Counted from the first letter of the stretch, positions 1-7,756 are shown. The stretch is 12,480 nucleotides of DNA from Nitrospiraceae bacterium (GCA_014534095.1 JACVSD010000050.1:1-12480), one strand, 5' to 3'. Notes: generated by a model not told the origin, from the letters alone. Numbers and translations: made by a program.

Positions 1-1290
1 GAGGGATGCCACGTTGCCCAAGCGGCAACCGGCAAACAAGGGCTGGACGTGCTGCAGAATAGCTCGTTCGATTGCGTCATCACCGACTTGCGTATGCCGG
101 GCACCGACGGCCGTGAAGTTCTGCGCTGGGTGCGTGAGCATCAGCCCGACGTGGATGTCATTGTGCTGACCGGGTATGGAGAGATCCAGGCCGCCGTGGA
201 CGCGCTGAAAGCCGGCGCCTGGGATTTTCTGCTCAAAAGCACGCCGTTTGAGGGATCGCAAGTCAAGGCGGCGTTGGCGAAGCTTCGGACCGTGCGCGCT
301 CTGAAACGAGAAAACCTTGCGCTTCGTCTCGGCGGTGGATGGTCCGGGACCGGCCACATCGTCCATGGAGTCAGCCCGGCGTGGCAGGCGCTCATGGAAC
401 TGGTAGACAAGATCGCGCCGGCGAACGCGCCGGTGCTGATTCAAGGCGAAACCGGTTCAGGCAAGGAGCTTGTGGCCCGCAGTCTGCACGCCCGCAGCCC
501 GCGCCGCGACGGTCCGTTTCTAGCCGTCAACTGCGGAACTCTCAAAGGTGATCTGCTGGAGAGCCAGCTCTTTGGATATGAGAAAGGCGCGTTCACCGGC
601 GCCACCGCAACCAAAAGTGGTCTGATTGCCGCCGCGGCAGGAGGCACGCTGTTTTTGGATGAGATCAGCGAGATGAGCGGCTCCCTGCAGGTCAGTCTCT
701 TGCGCGTCCTGGACCACGGCGAATATCGCCAAGTCGGCGGCACGCGGACTTTGTACGCCGACTCGCGCTTCCTTGCGGCGAGCAACCGCGACTTACAGGA
801 TCTCGTGCTGGCAGGCAGGTTCCGCGACGATCTCCTGTACCGCATCAACACCGTGACGCTTCGTGTTCCCGCATTGCGAGAACGGCCGGAAGACATTCCG
901 CTTCTTGCCGATCATTTTCTCCGGCAGCTCTCCGCGCCCGGCCAACCGCCGCGGGTCTTCTCGGACGCGGCGATAAGACGGCTTAACTCCTACAACTGGC
1001 CGGGTAATGTCCGGGAGCTGCGGAACTTAGTGGAACGTCTGATCTTGCTCTCATCGCCGAATCGACACGAGCCGATCAGCCAAGAGGAGGTAGCCGGCAT
1101 CCTTCCCGCCGGTGATGCGCCACCGAACCAGCCGGATGACTCCATTGGATCCCTTCAAGACGCCGAACGGTCGCATATCCTCCGCATCCAGCATCACCAC
1201 GGCGGCAATAAGACCCAGACCGCCCGTACATTGAACATCGATTACAAGACCCTTCTTACGAAGCTTAAAAAATACGGCTTGCCCGATTGA
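1..1290 (+). CDS. NtrC-type sigma-54-dependent response regulator, 5'-partial
   Basis: Cytoplasmic enhancer-binding activator that, when phosphorylated, hydrolyses ATP to open sigma-54 RNA polymerase complexes. The frame is open from base 1 and already reads as receiver-domain sequence, so the true start is upstream; a GTG at 49 lies inside the domain and is not a credible start. Counting from the first codon in the window, the receiver has the phospho-acceptor Asp29 (DLRMPG), Thr57 and Lys79. Lys79 is followed by Ser rather than the usual Pro. The AAA+ domain has Walker A GETGSGKE (149-156), the sigma-54-contacting loop GAFTGA (196-201), Walker B ending Asp220-Glu221, and the WPGNVREL segment near 1000-1020. 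The C-terminus is a Fis-type helix-turn-helix (about 1190-1280). A partner histidine kinase is expected upstream, outside the window. The adjacent sigma-54 promoter candidate suggests the downstream efflux operon is its target. The family assignment is very secure; the target is inference. Confidence 0.97.
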   Translation, partial: EGCHVAQAATGKQGLDVLQNSSFDCVITDLRMPGTDGREVLRWVREHQPDVDVIVLTGYGEIQAAVDALKAGAWDFLLKSTPFEGSQVKAALAKLRTVRALKRENLALRLGGGWSGTGHIVHGVSPAWQALMELVDKIAPANAPVLIQGETGSGKELVARSLHARSPRRDGPFLAVNCGTLKGDLLESQLFGYEKGAFTGATATKSGLIAAAAGGTLFLDEISEMSGSLQVSLLRVLDHGEYRQVGGTRTLYADSRFLAASNRDLQDLVLAGRFRDDLLYRINTVTLRVPALRERPEDIPLLADHFLRQLSAPGQPPRVFSDAAIRRLNSYNWPGNVRELRNLVERLILLSSPNRHEPISQEEVAGILPAGDAPPNQPDDSIGSLQDAERSHILRIQHHHGGNKTQTARTLNIDYKTLLTKLKKYGLPD

Positions 1291-1305
1291 CGATTTCCTC
1301 CGGCG

Positions 1306-1337
1306 AAATTCCACACTCCTTGGAAAAATTCCAGACT
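1306..1337. repeat. Paired direct/inverted repeat, candidate activator binding site
   Basis: Two near-identical 12-mers, AAATTCCACACT (1306-1317) and AAATTCCAGACT (1326-1337), differ at one base and are offset by exactly 20 bp, about two helical turns. Between them TGGAA (1321-1325) forms inverted pairs with TTCCA on both sides (1309-1313 and 1329-1333); TGGAA-AAA-TTCCA is a compact dyad. The block lies about 110-140 bp upstream of the transcription start predicted from the sigma-54 promoter, the usual distance for an enhancer-binding protein site, and just after the activator gene. Binding is inferred. Confidence 0.5.
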
Positions 1338-1420
1338 GGCATCGACTTCTCGACCGTTTGCAGTTATCTCTCAGCGCTTTTCCGGCGCTTATTTACGCGC
1401 CGTGCGTTGGCTTAACGATC

Positions 1421-1437
1421 CAGGCACCGGCTTTGCT
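1421..1437 (+). promoter_or_regulatory. Candidate sigma-54 (-24/-12) promoter of the efflux operon
   Basis: The sequence reads CAGGCACC-GGCT-TTGCT, against the sigma-54 consensus TGGCACG-N4-TTGCW. The GG (1423-1424) and GC (1435-1436) invariant doublets are separated by exactly 10 bp, as required. The mismatches are A for T at the first -24 position and C for G after the CAC. The predicted start is near 1447-1448, leaving a leader of about 20 nt before the ATG at 1468. A weak Shine-Dalgarno-like AACGAG (1456-1461) sits 6 nt before that ATG. The location directly downstream of a sigma-54 activator gene strongly supports the call. Confidence 0.65.
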
Positions 1438-1467
1438 GCGGCATCCCGACCAAAGAACGAGTTTCTT

Positions 1468-1896
1468 ATGCATAAGCGAATCCTGTTGGTGGACAACAGC
1501 CCGGCTCAGAGGGAACTGATCGCGCAAGCTCTGGCTCAGCACGTGCTGATAGACATGCTGGAGTTTGAACAAAGCGCGGATTCCGCTCATGCTTACTTAG
1601 AGAAGCATGCGCGGTCGGCTGATCAGCGACTGCCGGATCTCGCGCTGATCGACCTGAAGCTCAATCAGACCAGCGGCATTGATTTGGTCCGGCGGCTCCG
1701 TTCCGATCGCCGGTTCGCCTATCTTCCGATCGTCGTCTTCACGACCTCGGATGATCCCACAGACGTTCAGGCGGCCTACGCAAGCGGCGCCAACGGCTAC
1801 GTGGTCAAACCGAACGCTTTTTCCGATTTAGTGACGCTGACCGGTGATCTCTGCCGCTTTTGGCTTGACTGGAACCGAACGCCAAAACCATGCTGA
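1468..1896 (+). CDS. Receiver-only response regulator (CheY/Rcp1-like)
   Basis: A 142-residue single-domain response regulator with no output domain. The acceptor Asp62 (ALIDLKL), Thr92 of VVFTTS and Lys114 of YVVKP form a complete phosphorylation site, so phosphotransfer from a histidine kinase is expected. The C-terminal FWLDWNRTP resembles Rcp1-type single-domain regulators that partner with bacteriophytochrome-like or hybrid kinases; this is family resemblance, not proof. The ATG at 1468 is chosen over an upstream in-frame GTG (1402) because it starts at receiver strand 1 (KRILLVD) and because the GTG would lie upstream of the sigma-54 promoter. Its stop overlaps the pump start in ATGCTGA, suggesting translational coupling to the RND gene. 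A receiver as the first gene of an efflux operon may act as a phosphate sink or second output; function is unproven. Confidence 0.93.
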   Translation: MHKRILLVDNSPAQRELIAQALAQHVLIDMLEFEQSADSAHAYLEKHARSADQRLPDLALIDLKLNQTSGIDLVRRLRSDRRFAYLPIVVFTTSDDPTDVQAAYASGANGYVVKPNAFSDLVTLTGDLCRFWLDWNRTPKPC

Positions 1897-4800
1897 CGCG
1901 AAGCGCGCTCAAAAATCCCTATGCCGTCCTGGCGATCTGCCTGATCGTGGTGATTCTGGGCGGCGTGTCGTACCGGAAGATGAACGTCGATATTTTCCCC
2001 GACATCAATATTCCGGTCATTCTCGTCTCCACCTTTTATCGAGGCCTCAGTCCGAGCGAAATGGAAGGCGCGATCACGCTGCGGTTCGAGCAGCAGTTTC
2101 TCCAAGCCAGTTACATCGAACACATCGAATCACAGTCCCTGGCGGGAATCAGCTACATCAAAGTGTTCTTCCAACCGGACTACAGCATCGATGCCGCACA
2201 GTCGGAGTTGACCAGTTTGGCGTACAGCATCATTCGCCTACTCCCGACCGGCGTGTTTCCTCCGTCCGTCTATAAGTTCGGCGTGGCCAGCCTGCCGATC
2301 GGGCTATTGACCGTCAGCAGCGACACGTTGAGCGAAAAGGAGATGCGGGACCTGGCCTATTTCACCGTCCGCCCACAGATGGCGTCGATCCCCGGCATCT
2401 CCACGCCTCCGGTGCTCGGGGGCAAGGTGCGGCAGATTACCGTCTTTCTCGATCAGCACAAGATGTTGTCGCGGGGCGTGTCGCCCTCGGAAGTCGTGCG
2501 CGCCATCAACGCCCAGAACGCGATTCTGCCGGCCGGCGACGTGAAGGTCGGCGATCTGGATTACTACGTCTATTCCAACAGTCTCGTCGGCGTGGTCGAC
2601 CAAATCAACGAGATCCCCATTAAGTTGGTCAACGGCACGCCGATTCTTATCCGAGATATCGGATCCGCCGCCGATTCAGCCGCGATTCAAACATCGATCG
2701 TCCGCGTCAACGGGCGTGAATCGGTCTACATTCCGGTGACGAAACAGGAGGGCGCCAATACGTTGAACGTGGCGGAGGGCGTGCGCGCTCGGATTCCGAA
2801 GCTGACCGAAATTCCCGCGGCCGCGTCGGTGAAATTTATTTACGATCAATCTTTGTATATTCGGGAAGCCATCGCCAATCTTCAGAAGGAAGGCCTATTA
2901 GGAGCAGGGCTCGCTGGTCTCATGATTTTTCTCTTCCTACACAGCATCAAAGCAGCGCTGGTCGTCAGCCTCGCGATTCCGCTGTCTCTGACTTCCGCGC
3001 TGGTTCTGCTCTACATGACGGGGCAGAGCGTGAACATCATGACGTTGGGCGGCCTGGCACTGGTGATCGGCACACTGCTCGACAACAACATCGTCGTACA
3101 GGAAAATCTGCATCGACATCTGGAGATGGGCAAGGACGGACGATCCGCGGCGGAAGACAGCACCGTCGAGCTGAGCCTGCCGATCCTCGTGGCCACGATC
3201 TGCATTCTGATCGTGTATTTGCCGATCATCTATTTCAGCGGGATCATCAAATTTCTCTTTGTCCCCCTTGCGATGACCGTCGCCTTTGCCATGATCACCG
3301 ATTATGCCGTGTCCATGTCCGTCACGCCTGTGGTCCTCGCTCGGTTGTACCGGCAGGGACAGAGAGACATGAGCGAACAACAGCAGGAAGACGGGTGGTT
3401 CAGCCGCCTTCAGAACGGGTATGCACGCGTGCTGCGTGCCGGGCTTCGCTTTAAACCGCTCGTGCTGAGCCTGGCCATCTTGCTGTTGGTCGGTGTGGCC
3501 GTTCTGTTCGTTCCGAACCTCCGGACCGAGTTCTTTCCAAAGATCGACGCCGGAAATTTCACCATGCTGGTGACGGCTCCGGAGGGAACACGCATTGAGA
3601 AGACCAGCGCCATTGTCGGGCGAATCGAGCAGATCGTACAGCAGGTCGTGCCGAAGGATGATCTGGAAGAAGTCGTTTCCAACATCGGGATGTACTACGG
3701 GGACGCCGGCCGGTTCGCTCCCAACACCGGACCGCACACGGCGTTCGTGCTCGTCAATCTGGTCGGCAGTCACGAAGGGCGCTCAGAGGACTACATTGTG
3801 CGGCTTCGTGATGAGCTGCGCCGGGATTTGCCCGGCGTCGATATTGCGTTTCAAACCGGCGGCATCGTGAGCGATGTATTGAATTTCGGCTTGCGTGCGC
3901 CCGTCGACATTCAGGTACGAGGGCCGCGCTTGGACCTCATCCGACCGGTTGCCGAGGAGATTCGCAACCGCGTCGCGCAGATTCCGGACACGACCGACGT
4001 CCGAATCAAGCAGGGCAAAAATTATCCGGAACTGCATCTCACCGTGGATCGAACCAAGGCCGCGTACTACGGCATCACCCAGGACAAGGTCATCGTGGAT
4101 GTGATCACGGGCATCAGTTCCAACATTGCGTTGAGTCCGAACCACTGGCTCGATCCGAAGACCGCCAACGCGTACTTCCTCCTCGCGCAGTACCCGGAGC
4201 AATCACTCAAACACACGGAGGATCTCCTGAATATTCCCCTGGTCGGCGCCCGCGTGCCGCTCATGCCCAGCGCGAACGTGGTGATCCCGGGAATGAGCGG
4301 AGCGGCCTTGGCGCTTCAGAACACGCCGTTCGCAGGCCGGACCGCTAATGTCGGATCCCGCTTCTTCGGCGCGGACGAAGCGCGCGCCCCTGGCGTTCGC
4401 CTCCGCGATGTCGCCGATGTGGTCCAGAAAACCGGGCCCGACTCAGTCGATCATTACGATTTGTCCCGCCTTATCGACGTGCTGGTGACGCCGGTGGGAA
4501 ACGATCTCGGACGGGTCGCGGCGAAGATTGAAGAGGCCGTCAACACGGTCACGCTTCCCAAGGACGTCGTCGTCACGCTGAAGGGAGAAGTGGCGAACAT
4601 GCGAAACGCGTTTCAGAATTTTGCGCTGGCTCTGCCGCTGGCCGTGGTCTTGATCTACCTCGTCATGGTCGGCCTGTTCCGTTCACTGATCGATCCTTTG
4701 ATCATTCTTCTGGCCGTGCCGCTCGGTTGGATCGGAACGGTGCTCATGCTGTTTCTCACCGGGACCTCGGCGAACGTCGAATCGTTGATCGGTACCTTGA

Positions 4801-5132
4801 TGATGATGGGAATCGTCGTCTCAAACAGTATTTTGTTGGTGGATTTCGCCAACCGCATGGCTCGGGCCGGTCTCCCTCCGGATGCGGCCATCGTGGAGGC
4901 CGGCCGGCGTCGGCTGAGGCCCATCATCATGACGGCGCTGGCCACGATCCTCGGCCTGCTGCCGCTGTCGCTCGGATTCGGCGAAGGCAACGAAACGATG
5001 GTGCCTCTGGCCCGCGCGGTCGTGGGTGGGCTGTTGGTTTCGACCATCATGACGTTGCTGGTCGTGCCGGTGCTTCACAGCGTCATGCTCGCCCGCGACT
5101 CGGCCCATTCGAGAAAGGCGCCGGCGTCTTGA
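1890..5132 (+). CDS. RND-family multidrug efflux pump, inner-membrane subunit (AcrB-like)
   Basis: A 1080-residue proton-driven exporter of the AcrB/MexF type, a usual full length. Layout: TM1 near residues 12-30, a large periplasmic loop, TM2-6 near 330-480, TM7 near 522, a second periplasmic loop with FFPKIDAGNF, then TM8-12 from about 908. Residues 398-400 in TM4 are Asp-Asn-Asn where AcrB has Asp407-Asp408-Ala. Ser978 stands where AcrB has the TM10 Lys940 (SNSILLVDFA against KNAILIVEFA). One relay Asp is therefore kept, but the second Asp and the Lys are replaced, as in some other RND branches. No methionine-rich metal path like that of CusA is apparent, so a hydrophobic or amphiphilic substrate is more likely, but the substrate cannot be named. 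It is the first structural gene of the operon, ahead of the adaptor, the reverse of the common adaptor-pump order. Confidence 0.95.
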   Translation: MLTRSALKNPYAVLAICLIVVILGGVSYRKMNVDIFPDINIPVILVSTFYRGLSPSEMEGAITLRFEQQFLQASYIEHIESQSLAGISYIKVFFQPDYSIDAAQSELTSLAYSIIRLLPTGVFPPSVYKFGVASLPIGLLTVSSDTLSEKEMRDLAYFTVRPQMASIPGISTPPVLGGKVRQITVFLDQHKMLSRGVSPSEVVRAINAQNAILPAGDVKVGDLDYYVYSNSLVGVVDQINEIPIKLVNGTPILIRDIGSAADSAAIQTSIVRVNGRESVYIPVTKQEGANTLNVAEGVRARIPKLTEIPAAASVKFIYDQSLYIREAIANLQKEGLLGAGLAGLMIFLFLHSIKAALVVSLAIPLSLTSALVLLYMTGQSVNIMTLGGLALVIGTLLDNNIVVQENLHRHLEMGKDGRSAAEDSTVELSLPILVATICILIVYLPIIYFSGIIKFLFVPLAMTVAFAMITDYAVSMSVTPVVLARLYRQGQRDMSEQQQEDGWFSRLQNGYARVLRAGLRFKPLVLSLAILLLVGVAVLFVPNLRTEFFPKIDAGNFTMLVTAPEGTRIEKTSAIVGRIEQIVQQVVPKDDLEEVVSNIGMYYGDAGRFAPNTGPHTAFVLVNLVGSHEGRSEDYIVRLRDELRRDLPGVDIAFQTGGIVSDVLNFGLRAPVDIQVRGPRLDLIRPVAEEIRNRVAQIPDTTDVRIKQGKNYPELHLTVDRTKAAYYGITQDKVIVDVITGISSNIALSPNHWLDPKTANAYFLLAQYPEQSLKHTEDLLNIPLVGARVPLMPSANVVIPGMSGAALALQNTPFAGRTANVGSRFFGADEARAPGVRLRDVADVVQKTGPDSVDHYDLSRLIDVLVTPVGNDLGRVAAKIEEAVNTVTLPKDVVVTLKGEVANMRNAFQNFALALPLAVVLIYLVMVGLFRSLIDPLIILLAVPLGWIGTVLMLFLTGTSANVESLIGTLMMMGIVVSNSILLVDFANRMARAGLPPDAAIVEAGRRRLRPIIMTALATILGLLPLSLGFGEGNETMVPLARAVVGGLLVSTIMTLLVVPVLHSVMLARDSAHSRKAPAS

Positions 5133-5151
5133 TGAGAGGGAAGGATTCTGA

Positions 5152-6393
5152 ATGGGAAACGGCGCTTTGAATCCTCCGCGCCCGGCTTTCGCACGATGGC
5201 GTGTGTCTGTGATGATCGCTCTGGCGATCATCGTGCTGATCGTGATAGGCCTCGTCATTCTCCGGCGCAGCGATGGAGTGCCGCCGGGCTTCCCGAGCAC
5301 GGGCCTCGCTCCGGTTGACTCCACCGCCGGAAACCGGGCAGGTTCACCCGAGACGCCGGCTGAGCCTCAGACTGTCGCCGTTCAGGTCGTCAAACCGACG
5401 CGTCGCGATATCGTCTATTCGATAGCCTTGTCTGCCAATGTCTCGCCTCTCTATCAAACAACCCTGTACGCCAAGGTCTCCGGCTACTTGAAATGGATTG
5501 GACCCGACAAGGGCGATCGAGTCAAGAAAGACCAAATACTCGCCGTGATCGACGCTCCGGAGGTTGAAGAGCAGTATCAGCAGGCGGTGGCCGACTTCAA
5601 GATCAAGAAGATTACCTATGAACGGCTGGCCAACGTGTGGAAACAGACCCCGGATGTCATCGCCAAACAGGATGTCGACGTGGCGGAAGCCGCGTTCGAG
5701 GGAGCAAAGCATCTCATGGACCAACGCATCACCTTGCGCGATTACACCAAGGTCCGGGCGCCCTATGCCGGAACCATCACCGCGCGATTCGCCGACCCGG
5801 GCGCGCTCATCCAAGTGGCGACCAGTTCGTCCACCGGCGCGATTCCTCTGTTCACCATCATGGATTTGGAGACCGTCCGGGTCTACGCCAATGTGCCGCA
5901 AGAAGATACGCCGTGGGCTAAAGCCGGCACGCCGGCGGTGCTGACGGTCAAGGAGTTACCCGGCCGGCAATTCAAAGGATCGGTCACCCGAACCACGCTC
6001 GCCCTGGACCCCTCCACGCGAAGCCTCCTGGTCGAAGTGGATTTACCGAACCCTGATCAAGGCCTTCAACCCGGCACGTTCGGCGAACTGACCCTTGAAC
6101 TTCGGAATTCTCCAGATGCCTTGGTGATTCCCGCCGCCGCGCTGATTACACAAGGCACCGGCACGTTGGTGTTTGTCGCCGATCAAGGGAAGGCTTCTAG
6201 GCGCACGATTCGAACGGGACTCAATGACGGCCGATGGGTCGAGATCCTCGATGGACTCACCGGGAGCGAAGAGATCGTCGTCGTCGGGAAAAGCAAGTTG
6301 ATGGAAGGAACGGTTCTTCAGACGTCACCGTATAGTTTGCCCGAAGGTACCCACGCGGCTCAGAAATTTCACACTCAACGACCAGAAAAGTGA
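5152..6393 (+). CDS. RND efflux periplasmic adaptor (membrane fusion protein, HlyD/AcrA-like)
   Basis: A 413-residue adaptor linking the inner-membrane pump to the outer-membrane channel. An N-terminal membrane anchor (about residues 19-37) has no lipobox, so it should be tethered by a transmembrane helix rather than lipid. A Pro/Ser/Gly-rich linker follows (about 38-73). The lipoyl-like half-motif KVSGYLKWIGPDKGDRVKKD lies near 108-127, followed by a relatively short helical hairpin and the second lipoyl half RAPYAGTITARFADPGALI. Beta-barrel and membrane-proximal domains complete the fold (VIPAAALI, then IVVVGKSKLMEG near the end). The ATG at 5152 has a good upstream purine-rich site (AGGGAAGGA, 5137-5145) and lies 19 nt after the pump stop. 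A strong hairpin sits in the anchor codons (5211-5232). Confidence 0.94.
   Translation: MGNGALNPPRPAFARWRVSVMIALAIIVLIVIGLVILRRSDGVPPGFPSTGLAPVDSTAGNRAGSPETPAEPQTVAVQVVKPTRRDIVYSIALSANVSPLYQTTLYAKVSGYLKWIGPDKGDRVKKDQILAVIDAPEVEEQYQQAVADFKIKKITYERLANVWKQTPDVIAKQDVDVAEAAFEGAKHLMDQRITLRDYTKVRAPYAGTITARFADPGALIQVATSSSTGAIPLFTIMDLETVRVYANVPQEDTPWAKAGTPAVLTVKELPGRQFKGSVTRTTLALDPSTRSLLVEVDLPNPDQGLQPGTFGELTLELRNSPDALVIPAAALITQGTGTLVFVADQGKASRRTIRTGLNDGRWVEILDGLTGSEEIVVVGKSKLMEGTVLQTSPYSLPEGTHAAQKFHTQRPEK
5211..5232 (+). repeat. Intragenic hairpin near the start of the adaptor gene
   Basis: GATGATCGC (5211-5219) and GCGATCATC (5224-5232) are perfect 9-bp inverted arms around a TCTG loop, about 60 nt after the adaptor start codon in its membrane-anchor codons. 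Two flanking G-U pairs could extend it in RNA. It may simply reflect repeated Ile/Ala codons, but it would form a stable mRNA stem close to the translation start. Confidence 0.45.
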
Positions 6394-6400
6394 GGCGAGT

Positions 6401-7756
6401 ATGAATACTCTACGACACGTGCTGACAGGGGGACCGGTTGTGCTGATCGTGTGGTGCGTTGCGTTCACGGCACACGCCGCCGAACACAACCAGACGACGA
6501 TCGATCCGGTCATCAGCGGCGGCTATTTGGGACTTCGCCAAGCCGTCGAGACGGCGCTCAAAAAACATCCCGTCCTTCAAGAGGGAGACGCCTCGCTGAA
6601 GGCCGCGACGGCGAGGAAGGAACAGGTGCGTTCCCTCTATTATCCACAGGTGTACGCCAACGCCGACACAACGGCAGGCGCCGGCCGAATTAATCCTCGG
6701 TTCCTGCTCGGCGGCGCCTTACTGCAACCGAATCAGACTATCTTCGTCACGGGAGTCATCGCCAACCAGCTTCTGTATGACTTTGGTGTCAGGCAAAACC
6801 TCGTGGCGTCATCCTCGCTCGCCGAGCAAGCGCAGGGCCACGACCTCGACGCGCGGCGTGCTCTGGTGGTGCTCGGCGTGCAGCGCACGTATTTCAGCAG
6901 CCTCAAGCGGCGCCGGCTTGTGCAAATCGCCGAAGATACCGTCCGCGAACGCGGCATTATCAAGACACAAATCGAGGCGCTCTACCGCCAGCAGCTAAAA
7001 TCGAAACTCGACCTGGACCTGGTCCAGGTCGAGTTGACCAACGCCGAATCTCTCCTGGTCAAAGCCCGCAATGATCTGAAGGCCGGGTTCGCCGACTTGA
7101 ATCGATCCATGGGCATCACCGGTCCGGACGACTATGTTTTGGAAGACGTGCCCGTGCAGGCTCAGCCTCAACGCACGCTCGAAACGCTTCTTACCGACAG
7201 CCTCTCTCATCCTGAATTACGGCGTGCCAAACAATTAGCCGCGTCGGCGGAAGCCCGGATGAGAGCGACTAAACGCCAATACTTTCCCACCGTCTCGGCA
7301 ATCGCCAGTGGCGGCACGTTTGACCCCTTCGATCCACGGCAGAACCAGCAAACCGGGGGGTGGTGGACGGCCGGCGCGCTGGTGTCGATGCCGATCTTCA
7401 CCGGGTTTCTCATCGAGAACCAAGTCAGTGAGGCAAGGGCTCAGAAAGACGCGGCCGAGGCCGGGAGTCTCAATATTGAACAGGCGCTCACTCAGCAGGT
7501 CACGACCTCGTACCTTGAGACCATCACGCTCGCTCAGCAGATCAAGCTGGCGGAAGAGCAGGTCAGGACATCGCAGGAGGCCCTGCAATTAGCCAGGCAG
7601 CGGTATCGCTTGGGATTAGGATCGGTCGTGGAGGTTACGCAATCGGAGGTGGCGCTGACCGCCGCGCAAACCCGCTTGGCGGAAGCCCAGTACGATTACA
7701 AGATTGCAGAGGCGACATTGGCCTATGCCGCAGGCCTCAGAACCGGCCCTTCTTGA
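6401..7756 (+). CDS. TolC-like outer-membrane efflux channel (OEP family)
   Basis: A 451-residue outer-membrane factor completing the tripartite pump. The signal peptide (residues 1-26) ends AHA before AEHNQ. There is no proper lipobox, so it resembles TolC more than lipidated OprM. Two homologous OEP halves are visible. The first starts LGLRQAVETALKKHPVL (about 43-59). The second starts LETLLTDSLSHPELRRAK and ends with long amphipathic helices containing YRLGLGSVVEVTQSEVAL and AQYDYKIAEATLAYAAGL. The start ATG follows the adaptor stop by 7 nt with GAGG (6392-6395) as ribosome site, so it is the last gene of the operon. Its 3' end overlaps the convergent lipoprotein gene by 34 bp. A 31-bp palindrome lies in its coding region (7005-7035). 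Confidence 0.95.
   Translation: MNTLRHVLTGGPVVLIVWCVAFTAHAAEHNQTTIDPVISGGYLGLRQAVETALKKHPVLQEGDASLKAATARKEQVRSLYYPQVYANADTTAGAGRINPRFLLGGALLQPNQTIFVTGVIANQLLYDFGVRQNLVASSSLAEQAQGHDLDARRALVVLGVQRTYFSSLKRRRLVQIAEDTVRERGIIKTQIEALYRQQLKSKLDLDLVQVELTNAESLLVKARNDLKAGFADLNRSMGITGPDDYVLEDVPVQAQPQRTLETLLTDSLSHPELRRAKQLAASAEARMRATKRQYFPTVSAIASGGTFDPFDPRQNQQTGGWWTAGALVSMPIFTGFLIENQVSEARAQKDAAEAGSLNIEQALTQQVTTSYLETITLAQQIKLAEEQVRTSQEALQLARQRYRLGLGSVVEVTQSEVALTAAQTRLAEAQYDYKIAEATLAYAAGLRTGPS
7005..7035. repeat. Perfect 15-bp-arm palindrome inside the channel gene
   Basis: AACTCGACCTGGACC (7005-7019), a single central T (7020) and GGTCCAGGTCGAGTT (7021-7035) form an uninterrupted inverted repeat. It encodes the family-typical KLDLDLVQVEL helix of the first OEP half. 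As DNA it could extrude as a cruciform, and as RNA it would give a very stable stem. Alternating Asp-Leu and Val-Gln/Glu codons may create it by chance. Confidence 0.6.

Noticed and set aside
1383..1402. CGGCGC/GCGCCG hairpin after the activator gene as a terminator
   Set aside because: The stem is only 6 bp with an 8-nt loop and no T-tract follows it, so a terminator call is not supported.
1402..1467. Upstream GTG start for the receiver-only regulator
   Set aside because: The extra 22 residues lack receiver similarity, and the GTG lies upstream of the sigma-54 promoter; the ATG at 1468 matches the domain edge.
2937..3773. 278-codon open frame on the minus strand within the RND pump gene
   Set aside because: Its protein is His/Gln/Asp-rich with no recognisable motif and lies wholly opposite a clear RND coding sequence; GC-rich third positions explain the open frame.
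3783..4202. 139-codon minus-strand open frame opposite the pump
   Set aside because: Composition is that of an antisense shadow, with no ribosome site or family motif.
4727..5170. 147-codon plus-strand frame overlapping the pump 3' end and the adaptor start
   Set aside because: Its translation is Gly/Arg/His-rich out-of-frame reading of the TM10-12 codons, and its end runs into the adaptor gene.
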